Assembly (NCBI GenBank): GCA_010028775.1
Contig: RHAF01000040.1
Location: forward strand, 1 to 10,650
DNA from: Verrucomicrobiota bacterium
GTDB taxonomy: Bacteria > Verrucomicrobiota > Verrucomicrobiia > Methylacidiphilales > Verrucolacustridaceae
Direction of reading: 5' to 3'
DNA length: 10,650 nt
Positions within the stretch are counted from its first letter, which is position 1. Every line of letters starts with the position of its first letter. The notes under the pieces are model-generated. The model did not search any database and had not been told where the DNA came from. It saw only the letters and a list, made by a program, of their open reading frames with translations. Positions 1-6,926 of the stretch are shown piece after piece. Made by a program: the position numbers and the translations under genes.

Positions 1-50
1 AGGCGCCTTTTCCTGCAACGTAACCCAAGCGCTTGATGAGCGGGTCGGCC

Positions 51-452
51 TCACCGCTTCGAGCTGGGGTCAAAAGCCCGCCCCGGGATGAGGAACCCGC
101 CCACTTCCTCCACCGAGACCCGCACCGACTTCTCCGGTGACGGCTCCCAAAGGCTGGAGGTGGGGGGGAGATTGGCCCCCTGCAGGGCCCACCAGGTCAA
201 TCCCTCGGATAGATCGATCTTTGGCATGACCACCCGTTTGCCCCCCTTTATGGCCGCTTGGAGAATTCCCCGCGTTTCGGGTTCATCGGGCAGGGCGAGA
301 TAGAGGGCGACCGTTTCGGCTGCTGCCCACAAGGCGTGACTCAGGACCGCATCCTGGATTTTTTTGGAGGCTGACTCCCTGGCCGGTTTGTCCAAACCTG
401 CGATTTTCAGGCGGATTTCCTCACGCAGCGCCACTTTCCGATGATGACTCAC
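51..452 (-). pseudogene. 5-formyltetrahydrofolate cyclo-ligase, C-terminally truncated (possible frameshift)
   Basis: The family (5-FCL/MTHFS, YgfA-like) converts 5-formyltetrahydrofolate to 5,10-methenyltetrahydrofolate with ATP in the cytoplasm. The N-terminal pattern HHRKVALREEIR with a basic residue and LR, the segment ALYLALPDEPET (Y and E of the substrate and ATP sites), GGKRVVMPK, WEP and finally GGFLIPGRAFD are all family signatures in the right order. The reading frame then ends after AFDPSSKR. Members normally continue with RLGYGGGYYDR and about 40 more residues (total about 180-200), so this 133-residue product lacks the conserved glycine/tyrosine motif. The sequence for KRLGY does reappear 25 bases further on in another frame (positions about 21-34). 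I chose the GTG start at 452 because family proteins begin MSxxK; an in-frame TTG at 488 would add 12 residues, and neither has a clear Shine-Dalgarno. It diverges from the metallo-hydrolase gene. The family call is firm. Whether the gene is broken, mis-sequenced or truly short is open. Confidence 0.75.
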
Positions 453-493
453 ATGGGCCACAATGCCCGAATCGGCCGCTTCGGCCAACTCCG

Positions 494-1423
494 GTGAGAG
501 GGTTGCCCGCCCCCACGTTTCCCACCAATCTGGAAATATTGAGCCATCGTGCGACCCATCCTAGGAAGCGCCCCCGCCCGCACCGCTTCATCACCGACGT
601 CCTGTTGCCGGCCCTTTTCTCCCGAAAACGGGGCCACCGCACCCAAACCCCCCCCATCTTTCCCAAGTTGCGCCACGGCCAGATCTCCATCACCTGGATC
701 GGGCACGCTTCTTTTTTGATCCAAGGGCCGCACGGCAACATCCTGGTCGACCCCAACTGGGCCAACTGGCTGCTGGTCGTCCGGCGCCTGCGCCATGCCG
801 GATTGGCCCATCACCATCTCCCCGACATTGATTTGGTTCTGATCACCCACGCCCATTTTGATCACCTCAATCGCCGCAGCCTTCGCCGGATCGCGGCCAA
901 CCAGCCCATCGTGGTGCCCTCGGGGGTCGGCGACCTGGTCCACGGCATCGGGTTTGAAAAGGTCTACGAGATGAAGTGGTGGGAGCGCCTCCGTTTCCCC
1001 TCAGCCGCCATCACCTTCGTTCCGGCGAAGCACTGGGGGGCCCGCAAGGTCACGGATCACCACCGCGGTTACGGCGGCTATGTCATCGACCTGGGGGTTC
1101 GCTCCGTCTACCACGCGGGCGACTCGGGCTACTTCGAGGGGTTCAAGGAGATCGGGAAAAAATTAAAGCCGGAGATCGCCCTGCTCCCCATCGGGGCCTA
1201 CCACGGACCCAAATTCGGCGAAAATCACCTCGACCCGGAACAGGCGATGCGTGCCTTCGACGATCTTCGCGCAAAGGTTCTGGTTCCCATGCACTTCGGC
1301 ACCTACCGGCTCAGCTACGAGCCCCTCCACGAACCTCCCCAGCGCTTGATGCAGGCGGCCACCCTTTCCGGAAGGCTCCCCGATGTGCGCTTCCTCGTGG
1401 AGGGGATGCCGACCCTATTCTGA
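494..1423 (+). CDS. MBL-fold metal-dependent hydrolase, UlaG / NAPE-PLD-like
   Basis: This is a cytoplasmic metallo-beta-lactamase-fold hydrolase. Counting from the GTG at 494, the order of motifs is: strand ITWIGHASFLIQ (66-77), metal-binding HAHFDH (119-124), AKHWGAR (178-184), HAGDSGYF (208-215, the bridging Asp), PIGAY (232-236) and MHFGTY (266-271, last metal-binding His). The HWGxR and HxGDxGY elements are typical of the branch with NAPE-hydrolysing phospholipase D and UlaG-like proteins, rather than of beta-lactamases or glyoxalases. Its substrate cannot be told from sequence; a phosphodiester or lactone is plausible from relatives. The first 60 residues are basic and weakly conserved, and in-frame TTG codons at 503 and 539 are alternative starts. 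The GTG at 494 lies only 41 bases from the divergent cyclo-ligase start, with no clear ribosome site. The stop overlaps the end of the convergent NlpC/P60 gene by nine bases. Confidence 0.88.
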   Translation: MRGLPAPTFPTNLEILSHRATHPRKRPRPHRFITDVLLPALFSRKRGHRTQTPPIFPKLRHGQISITWIGHASFLIQGPHGNILVDPNWANWLLVVRRLRHAGLAHHHLPDIDLVLITHAHFDHLNRRSLRRIAANQPIVVPSGVGDLVHGIGFEKVYEMKWWERLRFPSAAITFVPAKHWGARKVTDHHRGYGGYVIDLGVRSVYHAGDSGYFEGFKEIGKKLKPEIALLPIGAYHGPKFGENHLDPEQAMRAFDDLRAKVLVPMHFGTYRLSYEPLHEPPQRLMQAATLSGRLPDVRFLVEGMPTLF

Positions 1424-2062
1424 TCCGCTTTTTCCGCCCCAACCCGCCTCGGCGGTCGGCCGGGCGTAGGCCACCAACCGTCCCCGGTGGGTGACAAAAT
1501 TGAAAAAGTTTTTCGCGTTTCCGCAGGGTGCGTTCGGGTCGAAGGCGTAGACATCCACGCCCCCTCCACGCTCGCCATCATGCCGTTGGGAGGAACCGGC
1601 CATCATCGCCTGCCCGTTCTTTTTTCTTCCGAGATAGATCATCACGTGGCTGATCGGGGGATCCCGCGGAACATCATAGGTCCACTCCCAGAAAAGCAGG
1701 TCCCCGCTCCGCATCGAGGTGAGCAGCCGGTCCTGATCCACGGATCCGTCCGCTTTCCACGGGACCGGGCGAACCTTGTTTTTTTTCCTTAGGACGACGT
1801 ACTGGTCGGAGGCCGTGCGGGGAAGGTTGATCCCGAAAACTTTCCAGACGATGTAGCGGATGGTGTTGGAACAATCCATCGTGATGACATAGGGATGCCC
1901 CGGCGGCTGCCATGACTGGGAATAGGCCAGATTCTGGGCCGCCAACCAACGGCAGGTCTCCACCAGCTTCTGATGTTGCTCGGGCGTAGCCGTGGCATGA
2001 ACGGATCCAGCCAGTGAACCCATGGTTCCCAACACCAGTCCCGCATAACGCATGAAAGACAT
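1415..2062 (-). CDS. Secreted NlpC/P60-like cysteine peptidase (C40-type)
   Basis: The product has 215 residues. Residues 4-23 (MRYAGLVLGTMGSLAGSVHA) form a signal peptide with a VHA cleavage site, so it is exported. The mature part carries MDCSNTIRYIVWKVFGINLPRT (62-83), in which Cys64 follows an Asp as in the NlpC/P60 nucleophile motif. It then has SGDLLFW (119-125) and ISHVMIYLG (137-145) with the catalytic His139. This family cleaves peptide stems of peptidoglycan. The third polar residue, usually a His in an (I/F)HASS-like segment, is not obvious: here the segment reads MMAGSSQRH, so His161 or a main-chain group may replace it. I chose the ATG at 2062 because it puts the signal peptide at the N terminus; the frame is open upstream to 2122. 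The gene diverges from the 440-residue membrane protein gene. The fold call is good; the exact substrate is unknown. Confidence 0.82.
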   Translation of the reverse strand: MSFMRYAGLVLGTMGSLAGSVHATATPEQHQKLVETCRWLAAQNLAYSQSWQPPGHPYVITMDCSNTIRYIVWKVFGINLPRTASDQYVVLRKKNKVRPVPWKADGSVDQDRLLTSMRSGDLLFWEWTYDVPRDPPISHVMIYLGRKKNGQAMMAGSSQRHDGERGGGVDVYAFDPNAPCGNAKNFFNFVTHRGRLVAYARPTAEAGWGGKSGSE

Positions 2063-2149
2063 GGCTTTTCTTCGCAAACTGCTGACCGACCGCAAGTCCT
2101 GACCGATTGAAGCAAGCCTCATGACCGCTCACCCTACTCCAGCCTTCTC

Positions 2150-3472
2150 ATGCAACGGTCGATCCAGCAACTCGTGGCGGTTTTTATCCTCCTGACGGCC
2201 ATTGCGTGGTGGATCACGGGTCGAGTCACCTTTTCCCACTCCGTGCGGGAATTTTTCTTGGGAGAGGAAGAGACCTCCATTCAGACGGATTCTTCACCGG
2301 GGGACCAGGAGAAAGCAAACATCGAGAAGGCTGTCGCTGAACTTCCCCCACCCCCGGCAGAACACAGCCCGGAGGTAGCCGAACTGATCTCCCGGCTCGC
2401 CGAACTCCAAACCATACCCGCCATCCTCGCGAATGCGGTCCAGAGGGACCGGGAAACACCCCAGGAGCAAACGCCACCGGCATGGAGCGACGTGGAAGTG
2501 CAGGCCTTGCGGGACTACCAAGCCAAGTTCCGGCAAGCGTGGGAACCCTTTTTGTCCGGTCCAGCACCGAATTGGGCCAAGTATCCGGATTCCGCCATCT
2601 TTTTTCGCTCCCATTTTCCTCCGATGAACAATTTCTTTCGGGATATTCTTTGCTACGGATTCTATGAGGCGGAGCAGCCACCAAGCTGGGATGGTGAGAC
2701 CGAAACCCAACCGGAGTTTTATCTTCGGCTATTTCGACAAACCACCACTCTTGGAGCGTTGCGTTTTGGAGGTCTGAGCGGGTGGTCCGCCAGCGACATG
2801 ATGAGCGGAGCCAAGTTAAGCGAGGAGATGATTCGTAAATCGGATTATTTTTTTTCGCCCCAATCGAAAAATCCGGTGGAGCTACTTCCGTTGCCCCCCC
2901 CTCCGCCCACGGTCGCAACCTTGCGGGAGGGACTAAAAACCGACCGGGCAGTTTTTTTGGAAACAGCGAAATACCTCGAATCCCTACCGCCTCAAACCCC
3001 TGCCAAAATTGGTTTAACCCGCCTCCTTGGAGATGAGGTCGATGCCAACTGGTTTGTTATTCACCTGAAGGATCCAAAGACCGTCAGGGACCTGGCCGCG
3101 ATCCTGCGGCAGGGAGCGGATCAGATCGGTCTCCTGGAACAAAAAACCTACCTCTCCGGTCCGGCATGGCGCCAATGGCTTGCCGGAGACCTTAACGACG
3201 GACTCAGCCCCGCACTAAGGGATGCCCTTGAGGGGATGAGGGAGTTTGAGGAAACCACCATGCGCTTTCAGGTTTCATTGGCTTTTTTGCAGGCCTCCGC
3301 GGGTTACCGAACATTGGGTCTGGAGGGCATGAGAAACATTCCCGATCCAGCGCGCCCCGGATCGTTTCTGACGGTCACCAACTCCTCGACTGGAATCACC
3401 CTTTCCTCGGCCCTGCAAAACAACGAAGGCGAGAATTATAGCTTCTCCTTCGAACCCCTTCCCAATCCCTAG
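2150..3472 (+). CDS. Membrane-anchored protein of unknown function (440 aa)
   Basis: I do not recognise a named family. An uncleaved signal-anchor (residues about 7-24, QLVAVFILLTAIAWWITG) is followed by an acidic, proline-rich linker (40-110) and then a mostly helical periplasmic region with many Leu, Arg and Glu. Near the end, GYRTLGLEGMRNIPDPARPG followed by SFLTV and a small/polar Ser-Thr-rich tail resembles, in degenerate form, the DPFTGKPLRY...YSLG ending seen in many secreted planctomycete and verrucomicrobial proteins. That similarity is from memory and weak. Codon use looks more AT-tolerant than in the neighbours (many TTT, GGA, CGG and CCG codons), which may mean a fast-evolving or acquired gene. 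The ATG at 2150 is the first Met and directly precedes the hydrophobic segment; no clear ribosome site precedes it. The stop shares the palindrome CTAG with the stop of the convergent HAD gene. Confidence 0.75.
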   Translation: MQRSIQQLVAVFILLTAIAWWITGRVTFSHSVREFFLGEEETSIQTDSSPGDQEKANIEKAVAELPPPPAEHSPEVAELISRLAELQTIPAILANAVQRDRETPQEQTPPAWSDVEVQALRDYQAKFRQAWEPFLSGPAPNWAKYPDSAIFFRSHFPPMNNFFRDILCYGFYEAEQPPSWDGETETQPEFYLRLFRQTTTLGALRFGGLSGWSASDMMSGAKLSEEMIRKSDYFFSPQSKNPVELLPLPPPPPTVATLREGLKTDRAVFLETAKYLESLPPQTPAKIGLTRLLGDEVDANWFVIHLKDPKTVRDLAAILRQGADQIGLLEQKTYLSGPAWRQWLAGDLNDGLSPALRDALEGMREFEETTMRFQVSLAFLQASAGYRTLGLEGMRNIPDPARPGSFLTVTNSSTGITLSSALQNNEGENYSFSFEPLPNP

Positions 3473-4167
3473 TCCAATAGCTGAAAGAATCTTTCGGGAT
3501 GCCCCAAGTCGGTAAACACGGCATCCGCCCCGCATTCCCTCAGGGCCTTTTCTGAAAACGAACCCGTGGCCACGGCAATCGCCTTGGCCCCGATCGCCCG
3601 CGCGCAGGCCACGTCATGCGGTGTGTCGCCGATGATAAAGATCCTCTCCGGTGGAAATTCCTCGCCATGCCGTTCCATGGCGCGACGTTGCGCGTGTGGG
3701 CCCAGCTCGTTGCGGATCGCTGAGTCGTCGGCAAAGGCACCGAATTCGAAAAAATGATTCACCCCGTACCGGGTCAGCTTGAGTCGCGCCCCTTTCTCAA
3801 TGTTGCCCGTCAAAAGCGCCTGGACGATATCGGAACGGCGGTGCCCCTCTTCAAGGATCCCCATCACCCCGGGGTGCAACCCTCCATTGCGCCGCGGCAA
3901 CTCCTCCGCCAACAGTTCCGCGTAGACGTCAAGAAAACGGGCGATTTCATCCGGTCCGTTGGGCCGGTCAGCCTGGGCCAACAATTGCTCCACGATCCAC
4001 CGGTCGGTCCTCCCCGCAATCTCGAGGCCCGACAACCCGTGGTTGAATCCGTGAATTTTCTCCATCGCCCGCCCCAAGGCAGTCTCGCCGGCCTTGCCGG
4101 TGTGTAAAATCGTCCCGTCGATGTCCCAGAGCAGGAGTTTTCTGGGTCTCTGCCCCGGGCTCTTCAC
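3469..4167 (-). CDS. HAD-superfamily hydrolase, phosphoglycolate phosphatase-like
   Basis: This is a cytoplasmic phosphatase of the haloacid dehalogenase superfamily, of 232 residues. Motif I is LWDIDGTIL (13-21) with nucleophile Asp15 and acid/base Asp17. A helical cap follows (about 25-90). Motif II is LLTGN (118-122), motif III is Lys130 in ARLKL, and motif IV is IIGDTPHDVACA (178-189) with Asp181 and Asp185 for magnesium. The cap size and the GDTPHDV motif fit the Gph/PGP-type subfamily, which removes phosphate from 2-phosphoglycolate or similar small molecules; the true substrate is not determined by sequence. The GTG start overlaps the fabI stop (GTGA, four bases), so the two are very likely translationally coupled and cotranscribed. 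The end abuts the convergent 440-residue gene with a shared CTAG. No terminator is visible between them. Confidence 0.9.
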   Translation of the reverse strand: MKSPGQRPRKLLLWDIDGTILHTGKAGETALGRAMEKIHGFNHGLSGLEIAGRTDRWIVEQLLAQADRPNGPDEIARFLDVYAELLAEELPRRNGGLHPGVMGILEEGHRRSDIVQALLTGNIEKGARLKLTRYGVNHFFEFGAFADDSAIRNELGPHAQRRAMERHGEEFPPERIFIIGDTPHDVACARAIGAKAIAVATGSFSEKALRECGADAVFTDLGHPERFFQLLD

Positions 4168-4940
4168 ATCCCCATCACGCTGTAACCGGAATCAACGTAA
4201 AGCGTTTGACCGGTGATTCCCGCCCCACCGTCCGAGGCAAGAAACACGCCCATCGCACCCAACTCCTCCAGGGTGATGTTTCGCTTGAGCGGCGCGTGCT
4301 GCTCGTAATGGGCGAGCATCGCCGAGAATCCGCTGATTCCCCTTGCCGCTAGGGTGTTGACCGGGCCCGCGCTGATGGCGTTCACCCGGATCTTTTTCGG
4401 ACCCAGGTCGTAGGCCAAATAACGCACGCTGGCCTCCAGCGCCGCCTTGGCCACGCCCATGACGTTGTAATGCGGCACAACTTTTTCCGCCCCGTAATAG
4501 CTCATCGTCACCACGCTTCCCCCGGCGGTCATCAGGGGGGCGGCGACCCGGGTCACCGCCACCAGGGAGTAGGCACTGATGTCATGCGCCACACGGAAAG
4601 CCTCCCTCGAGGTGTCGAGAAAATTGCCCTCCAAAGCCTCCTTCGGGGCAAAGGCCACGCTGTGCAGCAGCAGGTCCACCTTGGGAGTCTTGCCTTTTAC
4701 AAATTCGAAAAATTTGACGATGTCCTCGTCCCGGCTGACATCACAGGGGGCCACCGGAGTGTCCGCGCCAAAGGTGGCCGCCAACTCCTCCACGTTCTCC
4801 TTCAACCGCTCGCCCTGGTAGTTGAAGATCAATCTGGCTCCGGCATCCGCCCACGCCTTGGCGATTCCCCAGGCGATGCTGCGCTTGTTGGCCACGCCAA
4901 AAACCACCGCGACTTTTCCCTGCAGGGATGGACTGCTCAT
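4164..4940 (-). CDS. fabI: Enoyl-[acyl-carrier-protein] reductase (NADH), FabI
   Basis: FabI catalyses the last reduction of each cycle of type II fatty-acid synthesis, converting trans-2-enoyl-ACP to acyl-ACP with NAD(P)H in the cytoplasm. The 258 residues match the family length. The N-terminal nucleotide motif GVANKRSIAWGIA (15-27) is the FabI-type variant of the Rossmann glycine motif. HSVAFAP (93-99) lines the active site. The catalytic set lies in SYYGAE and YNVMGVAK: Tyr148, Tyr158 and Lys165, with the Tyr-x6-Lys spacing that separates FabI from ordinary short-chain dehydrogenases. NAISAGPVNTLAARGI (187-202) is the substrate-loop region. The ATG at 4940 starts directly before LQGKVAVVFG; a TTG at 4949 in the same frame is less likely. 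It is the first gene of a pair with the HAD phosphatase, whose start overlaps its stop, and it diverges from the TerC-family gene. Confidence 0.96.
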   Translation of the reverse strand: MSSPSLQGKVAVVFGVANKRSIAWGIAKAWADAGARLIFNYQGERLKENVEELAATFGADTPVAPCDVSRDEDIVKFFEFVKGKTPKVDLLLHSVAFAPKEALEGNFLDTSREAFRVAHDISAYSLVAVTRVAAPLMTAGGSVVTMSYYGAEKVVPHYNVMGVAKAALEASVRYLAYDLGPKKIRVNAISAGPVNTLAARGISGFSAMLAHYEQHAPLKRNITLEELGAMGVFLASDGGAGITGQTLYVDSGYSVMGM

Positions 4941-5030
4941 GCCCACCAAGGTGCCCTTGCCCCCGCCCCTCTGTCACGCCCGGACTCACTCTTCCATGGA
5001 CTGATCTTCCCCTCCTGCTACGAAGGTCTG

Positions 5031-5978
5031 GTGTTGACGCAAAACCTGCACCTCGGTTGGATCGCCTTTGGACCGCTGGTCCTCATTCTACTGGCGACCG
5101 ACCTGATTCTTTTCCATCGCGACCCCCGCCCCGTGGATCTGAAGCGATCCCTCCAGGCCACCGCGGGGTGGGTCGCCCTAGCCACCGCCTTCGGTGGATT
5201 GATCCTCTTCACCCTCGGGGTTCACCCCGCCATGGAATTTTTCACCGGATACATCGTTGAACTCTCCCTCAGCGTCGACAACGTCTTTGTTTTCGCCGTT
5301 TTGCTGCGCTACTTCGCCGTGCCGGAGAGGGCGCAGTTTCCCGCCCTCTTCTGGGGCATCATCGGGGCCCTTTTTCTCCGGGCCGTCTTCATCTTCACCG
5401 GCATCGCCCTGATTAACCGTTTCCACTGGCTCATCTATGTCTTCGGGGCCCTGTTGATCTACACCGGGATCAAACTTCTTCGCGGAGGCGACGAAAAGGT
5501 CCAACCGGACCAAAATCCCCTCGTCCGCCTGGCCCGCCGGTGGATGCCCGTCACCCCGGAATTCCACGGCAGCCGTTTCCTCGTGCGCCAGTCCCACTCC
5601 CACCGGTTGTCGGCCACCCCGCTTTTCCTCGTGCTCATCGCCTTGGGGACGACCGATCTCGTCTTCGCCATCGATTCCATCCCGGCCATCCTTGCCATCA
5701 CCCGTGATCCTTTCATCGTTCTTACCTCCAACGCCTTTGCCGTGCTCGGCCTCCGCGCCCTTTACTTCGCCATCGCAGGCCTGCTCAAACTTTTCGCCTA
5801 CCTCAACATCGGGTTGGCTGTCATTTTGGCCTTCATTGGGACAAAAATGATCCTCTCCGCGTGGTATCACCTCCCGATCCCACTGACATTAGGCTTTGTT
5901 CTGGCGGTTCTCGCAATTTCCATCCTGGCTTCGATACTTCACCCTCCCCCCAGACAAGATCCCGTCCGAGATAGTTGA
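5031..5978 (+). CDS. TerC-family integral membrane protein (Alx/TerC)
   Basis: The product has about 315 residues and seven to nine hydrophobic helices. The two diagnostic acidic transmembrane motifs of the family are present: ELSLSVDNVFVFAVLL (77-92, Asp83) and TTDLVFAIDSIPAILAIT (207-224, Asp215). LFWGIIGALFLRAVFIF and GALLIYTGIKLL are also typical. TerC/Alx proteins are linked to manganese export and to metal loading of secreted proteins, and to tellurite resistance in a few plasmids. Here there are no ter operon partners, so a housekeeping metal-handling role is the better inference. The start is a GTG at 5031 or the TTG three bases later, with GAAGG at 5022-5026 as ribosome site. The frame is open much further upstream, but that part is antisense to fabI and not coding. 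A 15-base inverted repeat overlaps the stop. Confidence 0.9.
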   Translation: MLTQNLHLGWIAFGPLVLILLATDLILFHRDPRPVDLKRSLQATAGWVALATAFGGLILFTLGVHPAMEFFTGYIVELSLSVDNVFVFAVLLRYFAVPERAQFPALFWGIIGALFLRAVFIFTGIALINRFHWLIYVFGALLIYTGIKLLRGGDEKVQPDQNPLVRLARRWMPVTPEFHGSRFLVRQSHSHRLSATPLFLVLIALGTTDLVFAIDSIPAILAITRDPFIVLTSNAFAVLGLRALYFAIAGLLKLFAYLNIGLAVILAFIGTKMILSAWYHLPIPLTLGFVLAVLAISILASILHPPPRQDPVRDS

Positions 5979-5987
5979 TAGTCAACT
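5973..5987. repeat. Short perfect inverted repeat overlapping the TerC stop codon
   Basis: AGTTGA and TCAACT (6 bases each) flank TAG. It includes the TGA stop and lies about 60 bases before the glucosaminidase gene. No T-run follows, so it is not a standard intrinsic terminator; it could be a weak hairpin, an operator, or chance. Confidence 0.3.
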
Positions 5988-6047
5988 GTTTGCCATCATC
6001 CCTGTTGGGCAGGTTGACGAACCGCCCTCCCTTACTAACCTATAAGC

Positions 6048-6920
6048 ATGCCTCAGGTCGTTGACTTGACCCAGGCCATTGCCAAAAAAACCTTCCACCA
6101 GAAGGCTCGTTTTCGGCTCGGCCTCTTTGGAACCCTTGTGGTCTCCAACCTTCTCTGGTTGGCGCTCTTCGGGGTGGCCGTCTTTTCCCTCATTGGGGTG
6201 ACCCGCTTCTCCGCCGCCCTCTCCAAAAGTTATCTGGAGGAAAAATGGACATCCCTGCAGAACCGCCTGGCTCAACGACGGGAGTTGGAGGAGCGCGACA
6301 TGAGGATTGCCCGCCTGATTGCCTCCCAGAGTTCCTCCACCACCGACATCCTCGGTCTGGCAACCCGTATCTCCAAGATTCTCGATTCGGCCAACGGCCG
6401 GCAACGGAAGTTCCTCGAAAACGCCATCCCCGAGGCCATGACCATCCAGACCGCCACCCAGATCCCCGCCTCCGCCGTCTTGGCCATGGCCATCTTCGAA
6501 TCCGGTTACGGCAATAGTATCCTCGCCAAGGAATACAACAATTACTTTGGCATGAAGGCTTTTGACAGCTGGACGGGACCCCGCGCCCTCAACATGCCCA
6601 CTCGTGACAGCGGAGTCGACACCACCGCCGACTTCCGGGCCTATCCCAACCTCGCCGCGGGGTTCAAGGGGTATGCCGAGTTTCTTCTCTCCAATGATCG
6701 TTACCGAAAATTTGTCGGAGAAAAGTCAGGCCTGAAATTCGTCTCAGGCATCCTGGCCTCGGGTTACTGCCCCGACCCTGACTACCTCACCCACATCCGC
6801 GATATCATCCAGAAACACGGCCTGAACGAACTGGATGCCGCCCTCGAGACCATCGTGGATAACAAGGAATCCGTCGCCGACACCCTGCCCGCCACCCAGA
6901 CGGCGGCCGGCGCCCACTAA
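6048..6920 (+). CDS. Membrane-anchored glucosaminidase-domain peptidoglycan hydrolase (GH73-like)
   Basis: Residues 1-23 form a cytoplasmic tail, one transmembrane helix spans about 25-52 (LFGTLVVSNLLWLALFGVAV), and a coiled-coil-like stretch (58-92) leads to a glucosaminidase domain (about 118-260). The domain shows FLENAIPEAMTIQTATQIPAS (122-142), the active-site segment AMAIFESGYGNS (146-157) with the likely catalytic Glu151, YNNYFGMKA (163-171), FRAYPNLAAGFKGYAEFL (196-213) and LASGYCPDPDYLTHI (236-250). This is the order found in FlgJ-type and other GH73 enzymes, which cut the glycan strands of peptidoglycan between GlcNAc and MurNAc. The N-terminal anchor places it at the outer face of the inner membrane. 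There is no flagellar gene nearby, so a role in wall growth or division is more likely than flagellar assembly. The C-terminal tail (262-290) is low-complexity. The ATG at 6048 has no clear Shine-Dalgarno. Confidence 0.88.
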   Translation: MPQVVDLTQAIAKKTFHQKARFRLGLFGTLVVSNLLWLALFGVAVFSLIGVTRFSAALSKSYLEEKWTSLQNRLAQRRELEERDMRIARLIASQSSSTTDILGLATRISKILDSANGRQRKFLENAIPEAMTIQTATQIPASAVLAMAIFESGYGNSILAKEYNNYFGMKAFDSWTGPRALNMPTRDSGVDTTADFRAYPNLAAGFKGYAEFLLSNDRYRKFVGEKSGLKFVSGILASGYCPDPDYLTHIRDIIQKHGLNELDAALETIVDNKESVADTLPATQTAAGAH

Positions 6921-6926
6921 GACCGT

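Noticed and set aside
2..91. Open plus-strand frame from the window edge to a TGA at 89-91, possibly the end of an upstream gene
   Set aside because: Only 29 codons, no recognisable motif, and it overlaps the well-supported cyclo-ligase gene on the other strand.
449..943. Long minus-strand open frame antisense to the metallo-hydrolase
   Set aside because: GC-rich shadow frame; the plus strand has all MBL motifs in order.
494..1423. Beta-lactamase (antibiotic resistance) reading of the MBL-fold protein
   Set aside because: The HWGAR and HAGDSGYF motifs and lack of a signal peptide place it with UlaG/NAPE-PLD-like hydrolases.
4470..5030. Open frame extending the TerC gene far upstream
   Set aside because: It is antisense to fabI, has no family similarity and disappears once the GTG/TTG start with GAAGG upstream is used.
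5178..5870. Minus-strand open frame of 230 codons, rich in Glu, Gly and Asp
   Set aside because: Antisense shadow of the TerC membrane helices; the composition is the mirror of hydrophobic codons.
5031..5978. Tellurite-resistance operon
   Set aside because: No terA/B/D/E/Z partners nearby; a lone TerC-family gene is common and not evidence for tellurite resistance.
6014..6046. TTGACG and TATAAG as a promoter for the glucosaminidase gene
   Set aside because: The spacer would be 21 bases and the -10 box ends one base before the start codon.
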